Part shown: in pieces, positions 1 to 8,107 of the stretch
How the letters are laid out: every line of letters starts with the position of its first letter
Numbering within the stretch: position 1 is the stretch's first letter
Assembly: GCA_001466705.2 (NCBI GenBank)
Contig: LATX02000241.1
Coordinates: 124,001-188,000, forward strand
Origin: Moniliophthora roreri
Taxonomy: Eukaryota; Basidiomycota; Agaricomycetes; Agaricales; Marasmiaceae
Length of the DNA stretch: 64,000 bases
Reading direction: 5' to 3'
Notes under the pieces: generated by a model
The model's database searches: none
Seen by the model: only the letters and a program-made list of their open reading frames with translations
Told to the model about the DNA's origin: nothing
Position numbers and translations under genes: made by a program

Positions 1-156
1 ATTAAGGAATGGATGAACGCCGCCATTATATTTGACGAAAGTTATAAGCAGGCGTTGGAATACGGAAAAACTTGGGATGATGAACATGGAGGAAAGAAAC
101 CCCAAAGAAGCTTTAGGAAGAAGGAAGAAGTGGCTATTAAGCAGATTACAGAGATA

Positions 157-161
157 GATAG
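157..161. repeat. Target-site duplication, left copy (GATAG)
   Basis: GATAG directly abuts the TGTTAC end of the solo LTR. The matching copy at 576-580 abuts the GTAACA end. Confidence 0.8.
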
Positions 162-575
162 TGTTACGTTACTTGTGCGCAGCAACGTCAAACTCCTCGA
201 CTATGACGTAGTCAAGAAGCTCGTAAGGTTCAAGGTTCAGAGTTTGAGTCAGAACTAAGAGGTGGTCTCTTCGTTTGTAACTCAAGAGTTCGTTCCGTTG
301 CTTAGAACAAGGTTTATAGCTAACCAGGTCAAGCTGAAGAGCTTGAGACCTAGTTTGAACTACTTAAATAGTACAATGTACCTACGATTACAAAGGAGTT
401 GGAACTCGAGAGAATGTCGTAGAATACATGTATAATACACCGATAGAATCGGATAGAAAAGGAAAGAATGTCTGTTATATAAGAGTTCGAGAATGAAGTA
501 GAAAGAAAGAAATAGTTAGTAATGTACACGATCACGTGAGAGTCCTGTCGCACGAAAGTCTGTGGCATTGTAACA
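162..575. mobile_element. Solo LTR (different LTR family) inserted in gag
   Basis: The segment starts TGTTAC and ends GTAACA, a 6-bp terminal inverted repeat of the TG...CA type typical of LTRs. It is flanked by GATAG on both sides (157-161 and 576-580), a 5-bp target duplication as made by Ty3/Gypsy integrases. It contains a TATATAAG box near 475 on the plus strand and no coding capacity. Its interior does not resemble the host element's own LTR at 7910, so it comes from another family and was left behind by LTR-LTR recombination. Confidence 0.85.
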
Positions 576-580
576 GATAG
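576..580. repeat. Target-site duplication, right copy (GATAG)
   Basis: This is the second copy of the 5-bp target duplication; gag coding sequence resumes right after it. Confidence 0.8.
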
Positions 581-790
581 GAAGGAGTACATGGCAAAGG
601 GGCTATGCTTCAGATGTGGAAAAGCAGGACACCGCATCAAGGACTGCCTGGATGCACCAAAGAAGGAGGAGAAGAAACAGGAAGAGCCGAAGAAGCTTAT
701 GAAGGAGGAAAGGTTCGCTAAGATTAGGGCCTTAGTAAACGAACAGCCGCAGGAAGATAAGGACTTCCTTCTCGATCTGATGGAACAAGA

Positions 791-800
791 GGGTTTTTGA
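791..800 (+). promoter_or_regulatory. Candidate -1 ribosomal frameshift site at gag/pol junction
   Basis: The bases GGGTTTTTGA contain the heptamer G GGT TTT in the gag reading frame, followed at once by the gag stop TGA. This fits the X XXY YYZ slippery pattern (X=G, Y=T). Slipping back one base moves translation from frame 3 (gag) to frame 2 (pol), which is open across the site. No separate pol ATG is needed. I did not establish a downstream pseudoknot. Confidence 0.6.
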
Positions 801-1333
801 AACGGCGGAAGAGGACGATGTCTCCACCGCCGATAACTATTTCACACTTTGTACTAGCTAAGATGGACCGAAATTCTATGCACATTCCTCTCAAGTACAA
901 AGTGGGAACAAAAATCATCGAAGCAAAGGCCTTATTGGACTCTGGAGCAGGAGGGAGATTCGTAAGCACGGAGCTTGCTCGGACATTAGGAAAAAAATGG
1001 ATCCGATTACCAGAAAAGATCCGGGTATTCAATGTTGATGGAACGGCCAACAAAACAGCGTGGATAACGCATGTTGTGGAACTAGAATTCCAGATCGCAG
1101 GAAAAGAGTTCCAGGAAAATTTCATGATCTCAGGCATCGGAGATGAAGACATGATCCTGGGACTTCCATGGTTGAGACATCACAACCCAACGATTAACTG
1201 GGAGACAGGAGAAATGCAGTTCCACCCTCAACGAAGAATTCAGATCAAAAGGTTCCGAGGAGTTCTGGACGAATTCAAACCTGAAATCCTTATAGGAGCC
1301 AAAACTACGGCATCACAAGAAATGGCTCATTAG
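797..1333 (+). CDS. pol: Retropepsin-like aspartic protease domain of Gypsy pol
   Basis: This is the start of pol in frame 2, with no ATG at its head and overlapping the gag stop, consistent with translation by -1 frameshift. The catalytic aspartate lies in ALLDSGAGGRFVS, the fungal retropepsin D-S/T-G signature, and a second conserved segment reads MILGLPWLRHHNP. The domain would process the Gag-Pol polyprotein. The frame ends with TAG at 1331-1333, but homologous pol sequence continues in the same frame, so this is an in-frame stop and not a natural gene end. The duplicated segment begins near 1228, inside this ORF. Confidence 0.85.
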   Translation: MKRRKRTMSPPPITISHFVLAKMDRNSMHIPLKYKVGTKIIEAKALLDSGAGGRFVSTELARTLGKKWIRLPEKIRVFNVDGTANKTAWITHVVELEFQIAGKEFQENFMISGIGDEDMILGLPWLRHHNPTINWETGEMQFHPQRRIQIKRFRGVLDEFKPEILIGAKTTASQEMAH

Positions 1334-2272
1334 CAACAGACTGTTAAGAAGGAGATCGAGGAACTTATTCCCAGTTACTTGATAGGATATCGAGATCGGT
1401 TCGAAAAAGGGAAAGCAGAACGATTTCCGCCGACTAGGACGTACAATCACACAATTGATCTCAAACCAGACTTCGTTCCCAGAAATTGCAAACTCTATCC
1501 ACTGAGTCCTATCGAACAAGAGGAACAAGACAAATTCCTTGAAGAGAACCTACGAAAGGGATATATTCACAAGTCAAAATCCCCCATGGCTTCCCCCTTC
1601 TTCTTTGTGGCCAAAAAGGAGAAAGGAGCGTTAAGGCCTATGCAGGACTACCGAGAACTCAACAAAGGAACAGTAAAGAACGCTTATCCCCTACCCTTAA
1701 TTTCGGAGCTTCTTGACAAACTCAAAGGAGCAACGATATTTACAAAACTCGACCTTCGAAACGGATACAATAATGTCAGGATAAAGGACAGAGACCAGTG
1801 GAAAGCCGTGTTCAAGACCAACAGAGGACTTTTTGAACCGACAGTAATGTTCTTTGGACTAAGCAACTCCCCCACCACCTTCCAAGCTTTCATGAACGAC
1901 ATCCTCTCCGACTTCATCGACAAAGGATGGTGTGTAGTATATATGGACGACATTCTCATTTTTTCAGAGGACAGGGACGATCACAAGGAACGTACAGAAC
2001 ATCTGATGCGTCGTCTTAAGACACACGATCTGTTCCTTAAACTGGAAAAGTGCGAATTCGATGTAACGGAGGTAGTCTTTCTAGGAATGGTGATCCGACC
2101 CGGATATATTGCCATGGACCCTGTAAAATTGGCAGGAATAGCCGATTGGGAACCGCCACAGACGGTGAAAGGAGTACGAGCATTTTTAGGGTTCGGGAAC
2201 TTCTATCGGAAATTTATCGGAAAATATGCACATCTCACAAGACCACTAAATGACCTTTTACAAAAAAACTGA
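1334..2272 (+). pseudogene. pol: Reverse transcriptase domain of Gypsy pol (unit 1)
   Basis: The sequence copies the element's RNA into DNA. Seen here are the N-terminal RT motif [15 protein letters not shown], the conserved DYRELNKGT and [11 protein letters not shown] blocks, [16 protein letters not shown], and the catalytic YMDD box in [13 protein letters not shown], then FLGMVI and [12 protein letters not shown]. It is in frame 2, directly after the in-frame TAG at 1331 and ending at an in-frame TGA (2270-2272) at the RT/RNase H boundary. Both stops are single transitions from a sense codon. An identical copy lies at 3491-4429. Confidence 0.85.
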
Positions 2273-3007
2273 AAATTCGAATGGACACGGCAATGCCAAA
2301 TCGCCTTCGATCTTCTAAAAGCAAAATTCCTTTCCGAACCAATACTTGTAATGCCAGATGTCGACAAGCCATTCTGTATAGAAGCAGATGCTTCCAAATG
2401 GGCTACAGGGGCAGTACTCCGACAAAAGGGACCTGATGGGGAATGGCATCCCTGTGGATATCTGTCTAAGTCCCTTTCTCCCACGGAACGGAATTACGAA
2501 ATCTACAACCGCGAACTTCTTGCAATTTACAGAGCATTGATGGAGTGGCGACACTACCTCATGGGAGGAAAATTCAAGGTTCTAGTTCTTTCCGACCACA
2601 AGAACCTGACGTACTTTCGAACGGCACAAAAGCTGAATAGGAGGCAAGCGAGGTGGAGCCTGTTCTTATCAGAATTCGATTTAGGATTGGTACACGTTCC
2701 AGGCAAATCGATTTCACAGGCAGACACCTTGTCCAGACAAAGTAACGAACAAGATGATGTCGATAGCGACAATGAAGACATCATAGTATTACCGGATCGA
2801 CTCTTTATCCGAGGAATCGATTTAGAAATGAGGAACGACATTGCTGAACGATTGGGCCCAGACGATTTTCACAAATCGGCCTTGGAACAACTTCTAGACC
2901 AAGGCGTGCCGCCAATCAAATCTGCATTATCTGACTGGAAAATCAACGGAGATCTGCTCTTTTTCAAAGAACGAGTCTACGTACCAAATGATCTCGAACT
3001 CCGCTGA
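2273..3007 (+). pseudogene. pol: RNase H domain and linker of Gypsy pol (unit 1)
   Basis: RNase H removes the RNA strand of the RNA:DNA hybrid. The region continues frame 2 after the TGA at 2270. It carries the tether FEWTRQCQIAFDLLKAKF, the first catalytic Asp in CIEADASKWATGAVLRQ, the Glu in YEIYNRELLAIYRALMEWR and the Asp in VLSDHKNLTYF. The linker LSRQSNEQDDVDSDNED leads towards integrase. An in-frame TGA (3005-3007) separates it from integrase. The block 2886-2918 is the counterpart of the aberrant complement block in unit 2. Confidence 0.85.
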
Positions 3008-3490
3008 CGAGTTGTGCAGTCTATTCATAACACACCGGGTGTGGGACACCCAGGACAGTGGAATACCATTGAACAAGTGCAACAGGACTTCTGGTGGCCA
3101 GGAATGGCTAAATTCATCAGATCATTTGTTGATGGTTGCGTAATATGTCAGCAATTGAAAATCAACACGCACCCCACAAGAACCCCGATTCAACCACTAC
3201 AACCGACACCGAATTCCTTCCCGTTCCAAGTATGCACGATGGACCTCATCACAGATCTGCCGGAATGCGACGGAATGGACTCTATTTTAGTCGTGGTGGA
3301 CCACTCGTCTACGAAGGGGGTAATTTTTACTCCATGCGCAAAAACGGTGGACGCCACCAAGATAGCGGAAATGCTGATCCAACATCAACGAAGAATTCAG
3401 ATCAAAAGGTTCCGAGGAGTTCTGGACGAATTCAAACCTGAAATCCTTATAGGAGCCAAAACTACGGCATCACAAGAAATGGCTCATTAG
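3008..3490 (+). pseudogene. pol: Truncated integrase (unit 1) running into duplicated protease tail
   Basis: This part holds the integrase zinc-binding HHCC domain (IHNTPGVGHPGQWN ... CVICQQLK) and the first strand of the catalytic core (CTMDLITDLPE, with the first catalytic Asp). Near 3384 the frame jumps to the protease tail found at 1228 onward and ends at the copied TAG at 3490. The break is the junction of a 2157-bp tandem duplication. The remaining catalytic Asp and Glu are missing from this unit. Confidence 0.85.
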
Positions 3491-4429
3491 CAACAGACTG
3501 TTAAGAAGGAGATCGAGGAACTTATTCCCAGTTACTTGATAGGATATCGAGATCGGTTCGAAAAAGGGAAAGCAGAACGATTTCCGCCGACTAGGACGTA
3601 CAATCACACAATTGATCTCAAACCAGACTTCGTTCCCAGAAATTGCAAACTCTATCCACTGAGTCCTATCGAACAAGAGGAACAAGACAAATTCCTTGAA
3701 GAGAACCTACGAAAGGGATATATTCACAAGTCAAAATCCCCCATGGCTTCCCCCTTCTTCTTTGTGGCCAAAAAGGAGAAAGGAGCGTTAAGGCCTATGC
3801 AGGACTACCGAGAACTCAACAAAGGAACAGTAAAGAACGCTTATCCCCTACCCTTAATTTCGGAGCTTCTTGACAAACTCAAAGGAGCAACGATATTTAC
3901 AAAACTCGACCTTCGAAACGGATACAATAATGTCAGGATAAAGGACAGAGACCAGTGGAAAGCCGTGTTCAAGACCAACAGAGGACTTTTTGAACCGACA
4001 GTAATGTTCTTTGGACTAAGCAACTCCCCCACCACCTTCCAAGCTTTCATGAACGACATCCTCTCCGACTTCATCGACAAAGGATGGTGTGTAGTATATA
4101 TGGACGACATTCTCATTTTTTCAGAGGACAGGGACGATCACAAGGAACGTACAGAACATCTGATGCGTCGTCTTAAGACACACGATCTGTTCCTTAAACT
4201 GGAAAAGTGCGAATTCGATGTAACGGAGGTAGTCTTTCTAGGAATGGTGATCCGACCCGGATATATTGCCATGGACCCTGTAAAATTGGCAGGAATAGCC
4301 GATTGGGAACCGCCACAGACGGTGAAAGGAGTACGAGCATTTTTAGGGTTCGGGAACTTCTATCGGAAATTTATCGGAAAATATGCACATCTCACAAGAC
4401 CACTAAATGACCTTTTACAAAAAAACTGA
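3491..4429 (+). pseudogene. pol: Reverse transcriptase domain (unit 2 copy)
   Basis: This copy is identical to the RT of unit 1, including the YMDD box and the in-frame TGA at its end (4427-4429). It follows the copied protease tail and stop. Confidence 0.85.
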
Positions 4430-5074
4430 AAATTCGAATGGACACGGCAATGCCAAATCGCCTTCGATCTTCTAAAAGCAAAATTCCTTTCCGAACCAAT
4501 ACTTGTAATGCCAGATGTCGACAAGCCATTCTGTATAGAAGCAGATGCTTCCAAATGGGCTACAGGGGCAGTACTCCGACAAAAGGGACCTGATGGGGAA
4601 TGGCATCCCTGTGGATATCTGTCTAAGTCCCTTTCTCCCACGGAACGGAATTACGAAATCTACAACCGCGAACTTCTTGCAATTTACAGAGCATTGATGG
4701 AGTGGCGACACTACCTCATGGGAGGAAAATTCAAGGTTCTAGTTCTTTCCGACCACAAGAACCTGACGTACTTTCGAACGGCACAAAAGCTGAATAGGAG
4801 GCAAGCGAGGTGGAGCCTGTTCTTATCAGAATTCGATTTAGGATTGGTACACGTTCCAGGCAAATCGATTTCACAGGCAGACACCTTGTCCAGACAAAGT
4901 AACGAACAAGATGATGTCGATAGCGACAATGAAGACATCATAGTATTACCGGATCGACTCTTTATCCGAGGAATCGATTTAGAAATGAGGAACGACATTG
5001 CTGAACGATTGGGCCCAGACGATTTTCACAAATCGGCCTTGGTTGTTGAAGATCTGGTTCCGCACGGCGGTTAG
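4430..5074 (+). pseudogene. pol: RNase H domain (unit 2 copy), truncated by an altered 33-bp block
   Basis: It is the same RNase H as unit 1 up to the codons for HKSAL. From 5043 the sequence departs completely for 33 bases, introducing a new TAG stop at 5072-5074, then returns to perfect identity at 5076. The catalytic residues lie upstream of the change and are intact. The altered block removes about 11 linker residues and truncates the frame. Confidence 0.85.
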
Positions 5075-5075
5075 T
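5043..5075. other. 33-bp block that is the parallel complement of 2886-2918
   Basis: Base by base, each position here is the Watson-Crick complement of the base 2157 positions upstream, in the same left-to-right order, for 33 of 33 positions. Flanking bases on both sides are identical between units. A true inversion would give the reverse complement, which this is not. I checked every position by eye. Confidence 0.95.
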
Positions 5076-5170
5076 AATCTGCATTATCTGACTGGAAAAT
5101 CAACGGAGATCTGCTCTTTTTCAAAGAACGAGTCTACGTACCAAATGATCTCGAACTCCGCTGACGAGTT

Positions 5171-6457
5171 GTGCAGTCTATTCATAACACACCGGGTGTG
5201 GGACACCCAGGACAGTGGAATACCATTGAACAAGTGCAACAGGACTTCTGGTGGCCAGGAATGGCTAAATTCATCAGATCATTTGTTGATGGTTGCGTAA
5301 TATGTCAGCAATTGAAAATCAACACGCACCCCACAAGAACCCCGATTCAACCACTACAACCGACACCGAATTCCTTCCCGTTCCAAGTATGCACGATGGA
5401 CCTCATCACAGATCTGCCGGAATGCGACGGAATGGACTCTATTTTAGTCGTGGTGGACCACTCGTCTACGAAGGGGGTAATTTTTACTCCATGCGCAAAA
5501 ACGGTGGACGCCACCAAGATAGCGGAAATGCTGATCCAACATCTTTACAAAAGGTTCGGATTACCAGACCGAATCATATCCGATCGAGACCCCAGATCTG
5601 CAGCAGAAGTATTCCAGAAGATGGGAAAACAATTATCCATCAAACATTCCATGAGTACCGCGTTTCACCCACAGACGGACGGAGAAACAGAACGAGTAAA
5701 TCAGGAAATCGAAGTCTACCTCAGAGTGTTCTGTTCGAAAGAACAAACTCGGTGGAAAGAATATCTCCCACTAGCAGAATTCGCCCATAACAACCAAACC
5801 CATTCAGTCCCCAAAAAATCTCCATTTTACACGATGATGGGATATCACCCTCGCCCACTTCCAACAATATTCGAAAAAACGACAATCCCATCGGTGGAGG
5901 AACGACTCCAAGAACTGAAAAGAGTGAGAGAAGAGACAGCGAGTCTATTGGAGCTAGCACGACAACAGATGATACAAAGAGAAAAACAGAAATTGGATAC
6001 GTTCGAAGAAGGACAGAAGGTTTGGCTAGAAGCAAAGAATCTAGCCACGGGGTACCCCTCAAAGAAATTAGCACCAAAAAGGGAAGGACCATTCAAAGTC
6101 CTTAAGGTACTCGGACCGGTAACATATAAATTGGATTTACCTCATCAATGGAAAATCCACCCCATTTTCCACGCGGCCTTATTATCACCGTTCAAACAGA
6201 CCGAAGCTCATGGACCAAGCTTCACAGAACCACCCCTGGATCTCATCGAAGGGTTTGAAGAATATGAAGTGGAAGCTATAGTGGGGCATAGACCGAAGAA
6301 ACGACCACGAGAATTTCTCGTGTCGTACACCAGTTATGACTCATCTCATAATCGATGGATCCGAATGGAAGGAATGACGAATTGTCTGGATCTTCTCAAG
6401 GGGTATATAAAGAAACATCGAGTGAAACCCAGAGACCCCATCCCAACCAAAACATAA
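5171..6457 (+). CDS. pol: Integrase with C-terminal chromodomain (chromovirus)
   Basis: Integrase inserts the element's cDNA into the host genome. In order: HHCC zinc finger (about residues 5-45, ending CVICQQLK); rve catalytic core with the DDE triad in MDLITDLPE, IISDRDPRS and GETERVNQE; a conserved HNNQTHSVPKKSPFY block; the GPFKVL/HPIFHAALL region; and a chromodomain near residues 350-420 (EYEVEAIVGHR, EFLVSYTSY, RWIRMEGM). Chromodomains direct chromoviruses to modified histones. The frame is open for 428 codons with no stop. It would begin as part of pol; the TGA at 5162-5164 cuts it off from RNase H. Confidence 0.9.
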   Translation: MQSIHNTPGVGHPGQWNTIEQVQQDFWWPGMAKFIRSFVDGCVICQQLKINTHPTRTPIQPLQPTPNSFPFQVCTMDLITDLPECDGMDSILVVVDHSSTKGVIFTPCAKTVDATKIAEMLIQHLYKRFGLPDRIISDRDPRSAAEVFQKMGKQLSIKHSMSTAFHPQTDGETERVNQEIEVYLRVFCSKEQTRWKEYLPLAEFAHNNQTHSVPKKSPFYTMMGYHPRPLPTIFEKTTIPSVEERLQELKRVREETASLLELARQQMIQREKQKLDTFEEGQKVWLEAKNLATGYPSKKLAPKREGPFKVLKVLGPVTYKLDLPHQWKIHPIFHAALLSPFKQTEAHGPSFTEPPLDLIEGFEEYEVEAIVGHRPKKRPREFLVSYTSYDSSHNRWIRMEGMTNCLDLLKGYIKKHRVKPRDPIPTKT

Positions 6458-7638
6458 TCGTGTCCAATGCATCCTCTACCGCCTCTTCCTCTTCTCTTAC
6501 TGGCAGCCAGCCAGCCCGAAACCCGAGCCCTGTTCCTACTGTGTCAGGAGAAGGCCGATACGGCGAAAACATCACCTTCCCGAACGGCCTCAAGCCCAAC
6601 CCCTACCAACTTCTACACCTCTTTAATACCAAGCAGTATGACGACCAGATCCGCAGTGCCGCTAATCAGCACAACCGATTGGAACCCTGCATCAAAAGCC
6701 TGTTTTTCCTCAGGACCCAACGAAAGCTTTTCGAAAGAATCGTTGAAAGCTGCAGCCTTGAGATTGCAAACCAGGTGATGTACGCCTGTAATTATCAGTT
6801 AGGACTTGAAGGTCCTATTACAGTACCGTCCACCTTTCCCTTCCACCCCCATTTGTCCATGCCTCCCCCCGCAGATCCCAGAGCAATGTCAGAATACCCT
6901 GATCCCCTCACCTTCAGCCTCCTCGACTGTCTCAGACGACGAACAGACGGAAATGGATATCCCCGTCCTGATCTCGACGACAACAGGAGCCTCATCTCTA
7001 GGCTCACCGACGAACCCGTGGGCGGCGAAGTCGGACTCCCCACTGCTCCCCATTCCTCCCCCAATCCCGACGACGCCCTCGTTTATCCTGACCCCACTCC
7101 CAATCCCGACGTCAAATATAAGGTCGAGTCAGTCGACTCCCTCGCCGACTCCCAGCCCGAACCTCTGACCGCTGCTGACCCCCGAAATCTTCAGACGCCT
7201 GAAGCTACAGTTCCACCTGAGAGTGGAGCATATTCCCATGGTTGGAGGGGAAGTCGCTCTCAAGGAGTCAGAGGACGCGGTCGAGGACAAAGATCGGGAG
7301 AACCGAACTCCCGAAAACGTTGAAGACCCACCGATAGTCAGCTTGAGAAGTCCGACTCCAGCCCCGACCCCAATGATGCAGCTCGTCGACCGCGTCTCTG
7401 CCCTGTGTGCGGACTGGAGCACCATTTTGCCAGACATTGCCCGCAGTACATGTGTCGTAGATGCTTCAAGACTCAGCCTGGACATACATCTGGACACTGC
7501 CCTGACCAACGAAGGTCTGGCCGCATTGCGGGTCGAAGGGCTGATTCAAGCTCAGACTCTATGTCGGATGGTCGCCGTTATGACGATGAGCGAAACTATA
7601 ACGATGAACCCTACGACAATCTCGGAGGAGAATGTTGA
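6355..7638 (+). pseudogene. 3' ORF of the Gypsy element with two CCHC zinc knuckles
   Basis: Frame 1 is open from inside the integrase end to 7320, meets one TGA (7321-7323), then continues to 7638. After the integrase stop it reads a Ser-rich start, a globular stretch (ITFPNGLKPNPYQLLHLFN ... NQVMYACNYQLG), an Asp/Pro-rich part, an RG-rich run (GVRGRGRGQRSGEPNSRKR), then two zinc knuckles CPVCGLEHHFARHC and CRRCFKTQPGHTSGHC. It is Gag-like but lies 3' of integrase, where some elements carry an extra ORF. It is in the -1 frame relative to pol. Frame 2 is also largely open here, so which frame was selected is uncertain. The function is unknown. Confidence 0.55.
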
Positions 7639-7870
7639 GATGTTGGTCAAGGAATACGACCAGGACGCCCAGTTGCTGTTTGTAGGGGCAGATCCAAGAA
7701 AGATGAGATTGCTTTCGGTAGAGGAACGACAGGCCATGGGATGGCAACCGGCTTCTGATACACCGGCGACTCCGATGATGGAAGTGGAAGATGAGATGCC
7801 GGAGGTCGATGACAGGCCGGATACGTCGTATGATTACGACACCGAATTGTATGGAGATGGAGAATCGTAG
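7223..7870 (+). CDS. Overlapping open frame at the element's 3' end
   Basis: A 215-codon frame 2 ORF overlaps the zinc-knuckle frame and runs to just before the polypurine tract. Its C-terminal third is strongly acidic (MEVEDEMPEVDDRPDTSYDY) and is the only long open frame at 7639-7870. It may be the true tail of the 3' ORF after a frameshift, or a non-coding shadow. I recognise no domain. Confidence 0.3.
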   Translation: MEHIPMVGGEVALKESEDAVEDKDRENRTPENVEDPPIVSLRSPTPAPTPMMQLVDRVSALCADWSTILPDIARSTCVVDASRLSLDIHLDTALTNEGLAALRVEGLIQAQTLCRMVAVMTMSETITMNPTTISEENVEMLVKEYDQDAQLLFVGADPRKMRLLSVEERQAMGWQPASDTPATPMMEVEDEMPEVDDRPDTSYDYDTELYGDGES

Positions 7871-7899
7871 GAGTAGGCAACCAGAGCTTGCCCCTTGTT

Positions 7900-7909
7900 G
7901 AGGGGGTAA
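7900..7909 (+). promoter_or_regulatory. Polypurine tract before 3' LTR
   Basis: GAGGGGGTAA lies immediately before TGTTACAG, the likely first bases of the 3' LTR. It is the usual primer site for plus-strand DNA synthesis. Confidence 0.6.
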
Positions 7910-8105
7910 TGTTACAGACTTTTTCTCAATAGACTCTTTTCCTTTCGTTCTTTCTATGCTTCTCTTTCCATCAGACTCTTACACCTTCCCAGCTCCCATT
8001 TCATATCTCTCACATATGCTTCTCTCTTCATCGGACTTCTACACCTTCCCAGTCCCCATTTGCTTATCCCCTTGTATTTATATTATTCATATCCCGACAA
8101 GCTCG
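7910..8105 (+). mobile_element. 3' LTR, 5' part, cut by a contig join
   Basis: The segment starts TGTTACAG directly after the polypurine tract. It is T/C-rich, has no ORF, and contains a TATA-like stretch (TATTTATATTATTCATA) near 8076. It is cut off at the N at 8106, so the LTR's right end is not visible. The opening six bases match those of the solo LTR at 162, but the rest does not. Confidence 0.7.
7956..8061. repeat. 60-bp-period duplication inside the LTR
   Basis: Blocks 7956-8001 and 8016-8061 are near copies: each starts ATGCTTCTCT, contains ACACCTTCCCAG and ends CCCATTT, with the same spacing. Confidence 0.75.
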
Positions 8106-8106
8106 N
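8106..8106. other. Single-N join 1
   Basis: An N separates the LTR fragment from a second copy of the integrase region. The join is abrupt, inside the element, which suggests a scaffold gap of unknown true size. Confidence 0.85.
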
Positions 8107-8107
8107 G

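Larger units (their letters stand above)
1..800 (+). pseudogene. gag: Ty3/Gypsy gag, 3' part, split by a solo LTR
   Basis: Gag forms the retroelement capsid and binds its RNA. The left part (1-161) reads in frame 1 as a capsid tail (IKEWMNAAIIFDESYKQALE). The right part (591-800, frame 3) holds a CCHC zinc knuckle, CFRCGKAGHRIKDC, then a Lys/Glu-rich tail. Between them lies a 414-bp LTR (162-575) with a 5-bp target duplication. Taking out the LTR plus one duplicate (419 bp) moves position 591 into frame 1, so both parts belonged to one reading frame before the insertion. The 5' end of gag is outside the window. Gag ends at a TGA (798-800) that overlaps the start of pol. Family assignment is certain; the gene is non-functional as it stands. 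Confidence 0.85.
1228..3384. repeat. Tandem duplication unit 1 (2157 bp)
   Basis: Sequence from the protease tail through the early integrase core is repeated directly, without spacer, at 3385-5541 with a constant offset of 2157. The junction has about 2 bp of shared sequence. All ORFs inside are identical in both units except for the 33-bp block at 5043-5075. Confidence 0.9.
3385..5541. repeat. Tandem duplication unit 2 (2157 bp)
   Basis: This is the direct repeat of 1228-3384. Apart from 5043-5075 I saw no difference between the units. Such identity means a very recent event or an assembly duplication. Confidence 0.9.

Noticed and set aside
2886..2918. Local inversion as explanation for the 5043-5075 difference
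   Set aside because: An inversion would give the reverse complement of this block; the observed block is the unreversed complement.
7129..7509. 126-codon minus-strand ORF in the retroelement's 3' end
   Set aside because: It is antisense to the zinc-knuckle frame, has no motifs and reflects the GC-rich composition that leaves several frames open.
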